Source of the DNA: Endomychus coccineus
Lineage: Eukaryota; Arthropoda; Insecta; Coleoptera; Endomychidae
NCBI GenBank assembly: GCA_958510875.1
Contig: OY294068.1
Span: 82,021,978 to 82,085,977 of the forward strand
Length of the DNA stretch: 64,000 nucleotides
Direction of reading: 5' to 3'
In this document: piece by piece, positions 1 to 11,815 of the stretch
Position numbering within the stretch: the first letter of the stretch is position 1
Layout: every line of letters begins with the position of its first letter
The notes under the pieces: model-generated
What the model was told of the DNA's origin: nothing
Database searches by the model: none
What the model saw: only the letters and a program-made list of their open reading frames with translations
Translations under genes and position numbers: made by a program

Positions 1-786
1 AACCAATATAGTCTCCTATGTCCAAGCTGAATCAAGATACGATTATGGTGGAAAAACGTCTTGTATCCTATTTCATTTGAAATGTGGTTTTCGATCAGAA
101 ATATTCAATCTTTCTGAGAATTGTCATTATCATACGTTTAGCATCTAGTTTATTTCCTAATAATAGAATACAATAATACAGTCATTAGGTATATACTGAC
201 AAAAAAAATCTTTTGTTCTGAATCCAAGATTACGTTTAGTAAAGACCCGCCGCCAATTAACCGGGCGATCCCGTTCTGTTTTTCTTGCCTACTGAATCGT
301 AAATCATCTCTTCGGAAATCATTAAAGTGTCTCGTAAATTGAGAGCTTTGCAAGGTCAAAAGACCCAAATTTACAATCTTTCTGTATTTGGAATTAATGT
401 AGATAAAATTTGATAGGTATTGAACACAATTTCATTCATGCATGACCTTAGTATATGCTAACTGCATGGAACGACGTTTCTAAAATAAATTATGAACAAT
501 TTACGTCAATACCAAGTGAATCGTATATTATACTCATTGTTATCATCACTGAAGAAAATTCATTGCCATTATTCAATTCTTATATTGAAGGGTATCTATG
601 TGATACCTGACTTATATTGTTTTTTCTGTTTAAATGTGGCTTCGTAACTTAATACAATGCATGCTGCGCTCTCTTTGAAATGAGTTAACTATATCAAAAA
701 TACAAATTATACAAGTTCCAAATGAGTTAAATTTATACTCAATATCATTTATAGTTTTGATTTCATTATCGGTTAGCTGCGAGTGG
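1..786. other. anonymous AT-rich DNA
   Basis: I see no gene here. The open frames are short, start at chance ATGs and show no recognisable family motif. The stretch ends at the 8-bp duplication of the hAT element. Confidence 0.5.
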
Positions 787-804
787 GTCAAGATTAGTGT
801 CCCA

Positions 805-960
805 AAATCGGTCTTGGCCTTGCAGTCTTGGTCTTGTTCTTGCATTTTTGCAAGATCAAGACCAAGATCAAGACCGCATAATTTTAGCAAGACTAAGACC
901 AAGACTGACCGTGCAAGATTTGAGCATGAACAAGACTAAGCCTGCGAGACTCTTGCGTCT
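805..960. repeat. left subterminal CAAGAC/GTCTTG array
   Basis: Imperfect hexamers, GTCTTG then CAAGAC, run in both orientations and form a palindromic stretch around 835-880. Inside the hAT element they mirror the array at its other end, which suggests clustered transposase-binding sites. This is inference from position. Confidence 0.6.
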
Positions 961-1657
961 TGCAGTTAGGACTGAGTGTCGTTTCAGGGACCGGACAGGC
1001 TTAATTTATAATACAAGAAATTGACACATAGAAGACATACGAAACAAAGTAAAAGGAAGTACTAGTACATAAAATTTTGAAGAAGAACATAGGCAGAAAA
1101 TAGGAAGACGTAAAGTACACATATAAATTACTATCAATGCATTTTCGTTGAAGGGGGAATTCACACAGTCCGAATAAGTAAATAAAAAATAATGTATTAA
1201 ATATAGTACGAAAATAAATAAAAATATGAAAATAATGAAAACGAAAAATAAACTATATAGAATAAAGCGTAATAAAAGTATATGTTACCGAGAAAATGTT
1301 TATTTTCTTAATATTTCAAAAGTTACAGGCCGAAAAAGAGATCTTACAAACTAATTTGAAATCTAACTTATAATCATAAGGTAGGTATAAGAGCGAAAAG
1401 CAGGACGCTATAATATCATGCGTCTGTACGCCGCATGCGGCATCCTTTGATTTGCGACAGCATCCTTTAATGAGAGCCGGCACGTGCCAAGGCGGCGCGG
1501 TACAAGGCGACACTATCTAAGCGAATGGACTATAAGTAATAGTATTTATTTCAATACCAGTCATTCCCAATTGAGCTTTGCTTCGAGTCTAATGTAATAA
1601 TTGATTTTATTCTAATCCTTGTTGTTCTCGGAAAACTTATCACGTTTACAATTTGAC

Positions 1658-1798
1658 ATGAGTGACGAAGATTCAAATAGTTCTAGTCGGAGTAGTGAGA
1701 GTTGGAGTTATAGATCTAAAAGACCTAGAAGCAAATTTGATAAGTTTTTCGGAATAATTCTAAAAAGGTTGAATAAAAATGAAAAACAGAAACACTAA
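1658..1798 (+). CDS. 46-residue ORF inside the hAT element, possible transposase remnant
   Basis: A short ATG-initiated frame encodes a Ser/Asp/Glu-rich start (MSDEDSNSSSRSSES) followed by a basic stretch (RSKRPRSKF) and a Lys-rich tail, then stops. It lies just inside the right subterminal array. I recognise no domain in it. An acidic-then-basic N-terminus would be compatible with the first exon of a transposase left after internal deletion, but no BED zinc finger or hAT dimerisation motif is present. It could equally be a chance frame. No promoter or splice donor was identified. Confidence 0.2.
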   Translation: MSDEDSNSSSRSSESWSYRSKRPRSKFDKFFGIILKRLNKNEKQKH

Positions 1799-1828
1799 TA
1801 GGTAGGTAATTTCGAGACTTGCGAGACT

Positions 1829-1974
1829 CTTGCTGCAAGACCAAGACCAAGACCAAGACTGGGAGCGCAATACCAAGACCAAGACCAATGATTGAGATCA
1901 ATAAACTAAACAAGACCAGGTATATTGGCGCAAGACCAAGACCAAGACTGGCTAAGTCTCGTCTTGTTCTTGCA
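1829..1974. repeat. right subterminal CAAGAC array
   Basis: Runs of CAAGACCAAGACCAAGAC are interrupted by unique bases. With the array at the other end they make the hAT element symmetric. Confidence 0.65.
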
Positions 1975-2199
1975 TTTGGGCAACACTAGTCAAGATGGAA
2001 CTTGAAATTCACCTCATGTTGCCCAGGTCCATTAATTGAAAGGAGGCTTCGAAGTAGGTGCATTTTTAATAATCTCTATATAATTTGATGATTTGTCTGA
2101 TCATTCCTCTTTGCATAATCTGTCGAATCAGATTACACAAACACAATCACAAAATTATTAATGATATCTTGAAGCAACAAGCTATCGCGTCGGCTGTGG

Positions 2200-2399
2200 A
2201 TATAATTATTGCCAATGCTTATTTACAATGCGCGTTGGATATCTCCAAAGCATGTGACTTAGTCTGGCACCGAGGCCTTCCTGGGAAACTTCCGTCATAT
2301 GGCTTACTGCCTCAACTTTGTCGCTTACTATGGAGTAGTTTTGTCTCAGAAAGATCACCTCATGTGGTGGTTGACGCAGTCTTCTCCCATACAATATAG
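2200..2399 (+). pseudogene. non-LTR reverse transcriptase fragment
   Basis: The plus-strand frame reads ALDISKACDLVWHRGLPGKL and then a segment with LPSYGL and VVVDAVFSH. This matches the block around RT motif A of non-LTR retrotransposons, where the usual form is DISKAFDRVWH-GLL-KL-SYGL followed by a VVVDG-type segment. Only about 60 residues are recognisable. The expected GVPQGS motif B downstream is not readable, and the frame stops at 2399. The upstream part of the open frame (from 2085) shows no RT similarity that I can see. The F to C change within the AFD motif and the truncation on both sides mark it as dead. The clade cannot be fixed from so short a piece. Confidence 0.75.
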
Positions 2400-3408
2400 G
2401 ATATTTACGCTGCTACCCGATGTTGAACCTCGATGCGGTAAGGTCAATTTATACTTTTTTTTGGTAATACTAGGTTAGTAGGTTATTTGAAAATGATTGA
2501 TGTTCCTTCTTTGTACACATTTGATTTTCCTCACACTTGAAAACATGTATTATTTATAAAGTGCTTCCATACTAAGGTAAGAGGTTGCGCTTTTGCCTAT
2601 AAGCCGCTCGTTCCGGATTGATGTAGTATGGTAGTTCCTATTATTCAGTGAATACAGCGCCACACTGAGGGCCGCCGTGGTTGAAGCTGCTAGGAGTGCT
2701 AGGTGCAGAAGTATGTTCAAATAATCGCTCAGCGAAATGGAATGAAGATTAATTGAATGGGTCAGCAAACCTAAAAAGATAGATATTGAAACAAAATTGT
2801 AAGATAACTAGTTCAGCAGTCGAACCTACGCTACGCCAACCTAACTACTGAGTCGGTGTCTATACCACTAATCCAGCGTAAACATTAAAACAAGTAATGT
2901 GAGTTACATAAATTATTCGCTTGTTCATAGTAGATATGCAGGAGAATAAACGGTTAAACCGTTTAAGAAATTGTCCATCCCAAGATAGGTAATCCAGAGT
3001 CTCTGAGTCGAAAAGAAAAAGATATTCATATGTCTCTAGATAATGAAGAAATCATATGTACTTCCTTCACTATCATAAATTTGACCCGCAGAGGTGTCTG
3101 AAAGCTATTTTGCTAACAAAAGTGAGAGAAGTCAGTGATTAATTGATCGCTATTCATTGATTCAGTGAATTACTACCATAATTTGAGAAATTTTATTTTT
3201 GTTCAGCTGTTATTCTGTACAATGTTTTTAGTTTAATAAAGAGTAGATAATTTTTGGACTCCACATATTCCTATCACAATAATCATTTATATTGTCCTAG
3301 AGGAGGAAATTAATTTTCCAAAATCTTGACTGGTTCCATCACAATGTAAAGGGGTCAGTAGGAGTCGCTAGCCCGGGCCGATTTGATGACCCTTGGGTTC
3401 TGAGTGGA
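2400..3408. other. anonymous DNA with one dispersed repeat copy
   Basis: No gene is visible. The segment at about 3070-3150 is a short copy of a repeat also present near 25.8 kb and 62.3 kb; see the repeat entries. Confidence 0.45.
3070..3150. repeat. dispersed repeat family A, short copy
   Basis: The stretch reads TTTGACCCGCAGAGGTGTCT, then GAAAGCTATTTTGCTAACAA and a GAAGTCA. The same order with substitutions is found at about 25795-25860 and 62305-62370. Only the shared end is present here. Confidence 0.6.
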
Positions 3409-3412
3409 TATA

Positions 3413-3859
3413 CCTGTTCCAGGTTTTAGTAGTACAACTTCAACAGTCGATGGAAAATTTGATTTTGAGAAGAAAGTTCCTGTTAACATATATGCATGGA
3501 GGTTTCATTTTAAAGATACATGGTATCGAAATTTATAAAAAATTCCTAATTTTGTTTGTATCTCCGAAGATAATGAAATTTGGTACTCTGGATGCATAGA
3601 TGATAGATAGATAGGTTACCACATTTGCACATTTTTTTTTGACCGGTATAACTTGCAGTAGTGTAGATATAGGTATTTAATAACATTAAATTGACACGAA
3701 AAGTGTTATCACACTGTAAAGGCTATTTTTTTATAATTTTTATAAAATTCATCTCAAAAATTAAGCATCTGTGTATATGTGTTAATGAGAACTTTTTTTT
3801 TCAAAATCGAAATTTCTATTGACTGTTAAAGTTCCACTTCTAAAACCTGGGACACCCTG
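3413..3859. mobile_element. mariner-type foldback MITE, TA-flanked
   Basis: The ends are long imperfect inverted repeats of roughly 110 bp. The left arm begins CCTGTTCCAGGTTTTAG and the reversed right arm CAGGGTGTCCCAGGTTTTAG; both then continue through a matching AACTT-AACAGTC-AT-GAAA block to AACATATA or AACACATA. A TA dinucleotide flanks each end (3411-3412 and 3860-3861). The CAGGGTGTCC-type terminus and TA target site fit the Tc1/mariner superfamily. No transposase is encoded; the short frames across it run through the arms. The centre includes a small GATA-type run near 3600. Confidence 0.75.
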
Positions 3860-3861
3860 TA

Positions 3862-6800
3862 TATTTTGCAGAAGAAATTATAGAAATTATTAAAAATTCG
3901 ATTGAAGAAGAAAGTATGAAGATTGATAGGCAGGAAGGTTTCGTATGTACCTACGTGAGTTGAAGACATAATCACTATCGTTACATCATCAGTAATAGGT
4001 CTTATATTTGAATATTGCTGCTCCTTCGCCAATAAGACATATAAGAACGTATTACCACCTTAGTATCTCACCAAGTACTCATTATTAGATTAGAATCGGC
4101 TAAAAAATTGCGGATATACTTATGGATTCCTATAGCATGTGGTAATAAGGCCTTATTGCCTTCATACGAATAAATAAGCGCGTATATTAAATGATTCTTT
4201 CAAGCAATCCCCGGCTTCTATTGACACGGAATTGCGTTTTGTAGTCAGTTTCTATTAAACTATCTCTTACAGTATCGAATTTTACTTCAATACCAACAAC
4301 ACTCTTTTCAATGGAGACGTGCAGCGGATGCACGACCTTGAAATGCAAAGTATCAAGTCAAGAATGACGGTGGATTAATAACATGAACGAATTTCTGTCA
4401 GATATTAATGTCATATGATTTAGAACGATTTTGAGTGCGGAGCATTCATGGTTTAATGTATACTGCCAAGCTTTAATTACCACCGTATAATAAAATTAAC
4501 ACCAAAATATAATCCAAACTAAGCTTCATCTTCAGCAATTACAATACAAAATTGTTATTCGATAAAGGAATGTTTTGATGATGCTGCGCTTCAACCTAGT
4601 ATTATGAAATTACGTATTAAGTTGCACGACCAAAGAATATTCGCTTTGTAACGAAATCGCAATTTTTACATTTTATAGATTTTCATGTCGTACAGAAAGC
4701 TACGGATTATTTTGTTTCACCTGCCAATAAACAATTTAATGAATTTGAACACTGATATAAAAGTCCAGTTTTCTGAACAAAGACAAGAAAAGGAAATTGA
4801 TGCCAGATGAGATAGCAGGGATGAAGTTATCTCTGATAACTTTATAACTTTATTTTTGAGTCAGTTTGTGTGATGAGCATGGATGGTCGTTTTCTCGCAA
4901 ATACATCAGCTGATTTGTCTTCTTCAGATCTGGAACATTTCCTAGGCATATGCAATAATATACATATTTCTGGTAGACTAAGAGACTTAATAAGACAGTT
5001 AAATTTGATGAAATAGCCATAAGTGGACATTTACGGAATGAATTGGAAAATTTTTTCGCTCTAGGACGAATTTCTGAATTAGAAGAAAATGCTGTTGAAG
5101 GTAAATACGGGATGCTGTTAGAAAATAAAGAAGGAGAAATATTTGTCGCATTACGTCGCCTTTAAAAATTACGCCATTTCCTGCTTCAAGATTTTGCATA
5201 CATTCTACCTATTTAACAGCAATGCCTACAATTCATTTGGACCAGCATTCAGATTTCTGCTTAGGTTAGCATTTAATCAAGCTGCTTTCTGAAAGATCCC
5301 TTCCTACCCTGAACATTATCTCTTGTAAAAGCACATTTCCCTCTGTGAAAATGTCGTATTTTCCACCAGTTCGAAATATTTCATCACGTCTAGTTACTAA
5401 ATAATTGGCAGCTATGACAAAAGCAAATCCACAGATAAATTTTAAGTTGATTAAACGTATTAAGTAGATAACTACTTATAAGTTGTACAAAGTAGATCGT
5501 CGGGAAAATGTACAGAACGAGCGGAAACTGAAGATTTCACATTTGTATGATTAGCCTTTTTTAAGCACTAGCTGCACAATAAACTATCAAGATGCCCGAG
5601 CCGGTTTCAATCCCAGTCGGGGCCTCCTTGAAATGTTTCAAATCATGTGCGAATAGAAGGAGCATGCATAAAAATAATATAAACAAATCAAACGAGGGTG
5701 AACCCATCACTTATCCTTGATTTACATTCTATTTTGCATGAAATGAATCAAACAATCAAGAACCCACTATTTTAGTCACTTTCAGTTTTTTACATTCATT
5801 CAGGTAGGTACCATTTTCCAGCTTTAACGTGAGATGAATAATTTCTGTTGCTATTTATCGTAATCAATATCGTTTTTCCAATGTTTGTAGCTGATATTAA
5901 GTTGGGTTCATGCAAACTCTGTTGATAAATCATGATTCTCTTGAATCGGGTTATATGGCATATGTCCTCGCCTAGCGGCCAAATGGTTAATGCAATACAC
6001 TTGAAATTTTGACATAAACTAGATATGATGCTCAAAATTTACTGGCATCAAAATTTAATGTGGTACATTGAGCCGTTTCCGAGTTATTGAGCAGAGCGGT
6101 CTGTCGAAATACTCCATACTATTCGCTCTGTTTCACACGTCATTTGGTGCGAAAACTGAATGGCCGATTGTAGCCAAATATAACATCACGTTCGCTTTCG
6201 GTCGCATCTGCTGGGCATTTTTCATTAATTTTAACAAGATGGGCTTATGCGAAAGACGGAGTGTGCTTAGCGAACAGTAAGCTTATTCCACACTAATTTA
6301 ACTAAGACGGTATGATCGTAACGAACGAAGTCTTTCCTCATTTCGACTCACTCACCTCTACACTTAAGGCATGTGCACAGCATATTAACTGACCTGGTAA
6401 TTGTATTATTGGAGAGTACCTAGTAAGAATTTTAAGAATGAAATGTTTGTTTTTATCATGTAGCTGAGCACCACCTAATCCAAGCACAGCAACTAAATCA
6501 TTGCAATATAACTATTTCAAGTTTGCAGGATGACTCAAGGGGTATACCTTTCCTAACAGTGATTAAAATGATCTGGTAGGTTAGTTATACACCAGATTCC
6601 CATTATTTCCTCTAATCACGTCGGACAGTTTCAAATGAACTTCATTTTTGAACGCATAAATTCTATTTGAACATTCCATCAGATAAGCTCATGTCTCATT
6701 TATTTCTCCGATTGCAATAAAACGGTGGAACAAGACAATCTATATTTCAATTTAAAATATGTCATAATCTACCGTAGGCGTTATCTGCTAGTGGTAAGCT

Positions 6801-8876
6801 CCGGTACTTAAGATTCCGCGTAGGATAACATTAAAGACTTTCGAGCCATATTGAAGACAATGTTGTTTGTACTAGCTGACCAACTACCGAGATTTAATGA
6901 TTTTTCCGAGTTATTGGAAATGAATTCATCTTTTTACTGCTAGCTATAGTTACGATAGTATGTTTTTATGTAGCGAAATAATATTTACTTACTCTTAAAT
7001 ATTAAATTATCGCTTAATCCAATCTATTACCACCACGTAAGTTTATTTTGCTCACGATTCGTTCCATGTAGGTTACTTGTAGTATCCAATGAGGGCAGAT
7101 TGAAAGCAGGAAAATAGATATATAATTCATACATATTTGTTTATTCAGTATAATAACGAACGTATAAAGGTCCAATATATATTCAGTATTCATTAGGGCG
7201 GCTTACTGGAGTGTGGACTATGTTGTTCCTTTTTTAAATTAACGATGAAAAATCAAAAACAAAAGGATTATCAAGGCATATGATCTTCCAACATGGCAAT
7301 TCATATCGATTTAGAAATATTTATTCTGATAACGCTTCCAATTGAGTGAATAATGAATTCAATAGACTGGGTATTTCAAAGCGGTGAATTTGGAAGTTTT
7401 GAATCAAGTGCACCATAATGGCTTGCCATTGCCTCATTTTGAAGTGCTCCAGGTAGGCAATGTGAAACCCATAACATTTCATTGAAGGTGAATTCGATGT
7501 AAAAGAGTTTTAATATATTATAAGGAATTATGAACGTTATCGACAGGGATAGATGCTTGCCCCAATATGCCATGCCATTGGTTCAAATAAACGATGATCC
7601 TAATGACGATGCAGTTTTCAGAAAAAGTCACATCATACCTAATCGGAGTCTCACTAATCTCTAACCCGGAACCATCTTTGCGGTCAAACTAGGACGGTTT
7701 CCACGATGGAAGAATGTTGAACACGTGCGGCAACAATTTTGGCAACGATGATCAATGGAGCTCGAATCATTTGTGACCGCGCTCTAAATGGTAGTTACAA
7801 CATGAGCCATAACCTACGGTCGAGACTCTGGTATTACTTATGAATGCAACACCACAATTATGTTGAAGTGAGTTTCAATGATTCTTCTTTGGACTCGTAT
7901 TCCATATTTTAGAGAGATCGGACATCCGATTTCCTTCAAAACATGTTATAAAATAATCCAGGAAAGTTAAACAATTATATTAGAAATGAACAATGCGGCG
8001 AAGTCACAAGACTATTAGTTTGTATTAAAGAATCTGATTTTGATAATATAAGGACCCACTCTTGATACAGGAATGCTCTAGCAACTGGTTATTCAAAAGA
8101 TAAAGCTAAACATTGAGGTAAGAACACATTTTCGAATTAGCTTTTTGTATTGTTTGAGAGTTCTAGCGGTACCCATGTCAGAATGTTACTTTTAATCATG
8201 TTATGTGACAGGAATTGCCTCAGTGATCTAAGTACATGCCTCCGCAGATTTTCCTAACCACATTCACTTCAAAGTCTGCAAATCGATTTGGATTAAATTT
8301 GGTTCACTATTGCTTTACAATATTGTGTTCGTAGTATGCAAATCAGAAATGCTATCACGATGGAAAAACATGACATTTTCTAACTATTCCTATCCGAATT
8401 ACATTGAAGAGATTATCGCACATTTACAGGTGATCAAGTATCTCAAAGATGATGTATTAGTTGAAATCTGAGTATGTGAATATATTGAGAAGTGTATTTC
8501 CTCTAAAGGGTTTTGTTCAGACTTCCGCCATAGCTATGTATGATGATAAGAAAATGTTGAAGGTTTGAAAAAAAAAACTTGAAAAGCAAAAAATATTGGG
8601 AAATAAGAGAGGGTAAATTGGCTTTTTCATTTGCCAAGAATATTTTTGCGATGATTCTTCAAATTCAGAAGTTTGGATTGGGCAATCCATCTTTTCTCTT
8701 GAATTGTGTTCTACAACATATGTAGAACATTTTATTTCGAATTGTTAGACCGAATGCAATACTTTCCTTACTGGTGATGGTTCATATTCGAGAAAGGAAA
8801 AAGAGTAACTGAAGAAATCGTAGTGGTTGTAATAGTAAATCTTAGAGTGGTTGCCCATTAGAGTAAGTAGTGAGTA
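3862..8876. other. about 5 kb of anonymous AT-rich DNA
   Basis: I see no supportable gene. The frames are short and without motifs. Minor points are a GGTTTCAATCC box at 5604-5614 that resembles a tRNA B box but has no tRNA or SINE around it, and a small GTTCTACA/TGTAGAAC hairpin near 8708-8728. Nothing else stands out. Confidence 0.4.
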
Positions 8877-9046
8877 ATTTATTTCATATACTCATGAGAA
8901 CCCCTATGGATGTAGAGGTCACACTAAAAGAAAAAGAAAAAATAAATAAATGAATGGCGTTAGCCTACAATCATAAACACATGATAATATTTAGGAGAAT
9001 AAAAGTTATTTGAATATAAAATATTTCAGTTTAGTAAAGATTGATT

Positions 9047-11780
9047 TCAGATTAAGCTGACCAGGTTGTCATCAAAGTATTCGTCAATTGTGTAGTAAGC
9101 CCCTGCAATGAGAAACAATTTCACAATGGATTTCAAAACACTCCTAGGCTTAGAGCGAAGTGTTTGTGAAAGTTTGTTGAATATTTTGCTGCCGAAAACT
9201 CAAACATTTTTTGCAGATTAGTGTAATTCAATTTTTGGTATTCTATATTTTCCTTGAATCTTGTTTGATACTCATGATGGTCAGCGTTGTTCATGAATAG
9301 ACATGGGTTATCTCTGACAAACAAGACGATTTCATAAATATACAGAGAATAGAAGGTAAGTATTTTATACTTTACGGAAAAACTCACACAGCTCTGCATT
9401 CTCTAAGCCTGAATATATTTCGCAAGCACCTTTTTTGTAAGATGAAGATTCGGGATGCCTCAGTGGAGGTTGCCCAAATTATTATGCCATACTGCAGCCT
9501 TGATTTCACATATGCATGATATGCAGCTAATGCCTCACTTGATTCTATAACGTTCTCAGTGCATAGCAATACTTAGAAATGTTGCTAGCTACATGATTCA
9601 TATGAGGTTTCCAATCTAGCCGTGAATCAACTTTTATACCTAAGAAACTTGTATGAGCAGAGAGTCTCAACATTCTTTTGCCATCGGTGAGTTCTGTCCT
9701 GTTATTATTTTCACTGTAGTTGAATCTGATTACTTTGGTTTTATATATATTTAAAGTTGAATTGTTTTTTGTGAATCAGTTGTTCAAAGAATCTATGATT
9801 TTGGAGGTATTATTTTGGAGATCTTCACTTGACAACTCTGAAATTGCAGCCGCAGTGTCATCTGCATATTGTGAAGTATCAATGCTGATTCAGCAGATAG
9901 ATCGTTTACATAGATAATGTATAACAGCGGCCCCAATATCGATCGATTGAGGGACCCCTTTCTTCACATGTACTATATCAGACCTTATGCTGTTTCTTGA
10001 ATTATTGGAAAATTCAGTATATTGACTTCTATTTTCAAGATATGATGATGCCGTATAAGTCCAGCTTTGCCAACAGAATTGAATGATCAATACTATCAAA
10101 AGCCTCTGACAAGTCTGAATTAAGAAGTGCAGTTGTTTCATCATTGTTGATAGAATCAAATATTTTACCTAGAGTTTGGTAGACAGCTCTAATCGTTGTT
10201 TTATTTTTCCTGGAACCGTTTTGTTTGTCTGAGATAATGTTGAATCTTTCGAAAAAATTAGACAATGTAGCATAAATAATCTTTTCATATACTTCACTGA
10301 GATTGGAAAGTAAAGCTATAGGTCTATAGTTATTGATCTTATCTTTCTCGCCATTTTTGAAAATTGGTTTTATAGCTGCTAATTTCAATTTATCTGGAAA
10401 TATTCCAGATATTAGAAGTTTATTGCACCAACGGTTAAGTTATTTCCTGCGCTACATGAAGGAGTATTTTTCAATCTCTTTAATACTTTGTATACTTCAT
10501 TGCTATCGGCCACGTGCATGGAAATACTGTTTTCATTTTTATTCAAGGTGATTAATGTAGACATATCACCACGAGTTATTGTATCCTTAGATTGATTCAC
10601 AAAAAATAATTCATTTCATTGAGTGTTCCTAAGGTATTGGTATTTACGAAGTTGTAGAGGAAATTATTTTGTTTTATTGGTCTGCCTGTTTGTGCATGAA
10701 CTATATTCCAAATAGCCTTACTTTTATTATGTGATTGTTCAATGTGGATTTTGTTTGAACACTGCTTTGATTGATCTACCTTGACTTTCAGGTATTTTGT
10801 AAACCGATTATATCTCTCGGTTGATATGAGTCCTTTACATTTCAATGTACACAACTTTATTTTGATTTCACTTGAAGATTTTATTTCTTTTGTAATCCAA
10901 TGTCTGGTAGCAGATATTATAACTTTTTTTTTCCTGAAAACTGCACTTAAAAAGTTGCTCATCTTCGATATGAAAAGGTTATATGCATCGTTTGGGTCCT
11001 CTATGTTGACTAGAGTATCCTGAGATTCAGAGGGAAGAAATTGCATGAACTGATTTAACTTGGATACACTGTAAAGTATTCTGTATTCCACTTCTTGAAT
11101 TGTTTTATTCACAGGGAGTTCCATGTACATTATTTGCCCTAAATGGTCTGATAAAGCAGTCGTAAATACGTTGCATTGTAGATTCCCTGATATCTTGGAG
11201 CAGAAAATATCATCTATCAAAGTGTTCGACTGATTAGATTGTCTGGTGGGTTCGGAAATCGTCTGTTGAAAATTAAATGAACTGATCAAATCGAAAAATA
11301 GTTTTGTATTAATGTTAGATATCTATTATATTGAAATCACCACATAAAATAATATTATATTTTTTATATTGTTTTGAGATATTATGTCAACCCTTCCAGA
11401 TTTTCAAAAAATACGTTAACGTTATCATGTGGAGGTCTATACATACATATAACTATTACTTTGGAGGACTTACTCTCAACCGACGAATACTCAAGGTGAT
11501 TTTCTACAGACAAAATACTGGATGAAGCAATATCTTCGGCAGCTTGGTCTTGTCTAACATAGACACATGATCCCCCATGTCTTTTGACTGCCCGAGAGTA
11601 AGATGACTTTAGTTTGTAACCTTCAATCCGAACGCTGCTTATATCTCTGTTTGAGCACCAATGTTCGGTGAAGCATAAAATATGTGGTAGCTCATTATGT
11701 GTTTTTAGGTAAAGTTTGATATCACATGTTTTGTTCCTAATGGATTGAATATTTTGGTGGAGCAGGACGAATGTGGACAA
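9047..11780 (-). pseudogene. LINE ORF2: endonuclease plus reverse transcriptase, frameshifted
   Basis: ORF2 nicks target DNA and copies the element RNA at the nick. Endonuclease motifs appear in order: NIQSIRNK (11750-11720), CFTEHW, GGSCVYV, MYRPP, then GDFNI in another frame near 11340, and SDH near 11150. The RT follows with NNYRPIALLSNLSEVYEK (about 10325), a motif A region LLNSDLSEAFDSIDHS (about 10105), a damaged motif B (KKGVPQSIDIG in place of GVPQGSILG, about 9960) and an intact YADD motif C at 9857-9868. The C-terminal part includes YHAYVKSRLQYGIIIW (about 9500) and FLIAGAYYTIDEYFDD before the TGA at 9047-9049. At least five reading-frame changes and several stops occur. No RNase H is seen, which points to a jockey/CR1-type clade. 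The true start codon is unclear: the first frame opens at a TTG. Confidence 0.9.
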
Positions 11781-11815
11781 ATCATATGTTTCATTATCTG
11801 TATCTTGGTTTGATG

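Larger units (their letters stand above)
795..1988. mobile_element. non-autonomous hAT-type element
   Basis: The 8 bases GTCAAGAT occur at 787-794 and again at 1989-1996, exactly flanking this 1194-bp segment. Its two ends are imperfect inverted repeats: the left reads TAGTGTCCCAAAA and the right, reversed, TAGTGTTGCCCAAATG. An 8-bp target duplication with TAG/CAGTGTTG-like termini is characteristic of the hAT superfamily. Both subterminal regions carry arrays of CAAGAC-type hexamers in opposite orientation, the sort of place where hAT transposase binds. There is no room for a full transposase of 500-700 residues, so the copy would depend on an enzyme made elsewhere. The perfect duplication suggests a fairly recent insertion. 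Confidence 0.85.

Noticed and set aside
5600..5616. GGTTTCAATCC as a tRNA/SINE B box
   Set aside because: No A box at the right distance and no cloverleaf can be drawn around it.
9384..9569. Separate small genes at 9133-9399, 9384-9569, 9890-10159, 10035-10388, 10412-10600, 10597-11289 and 11382-11780 on the minus strand
   Set aside because: All are frameshifted pieces of one LINE ORF2.
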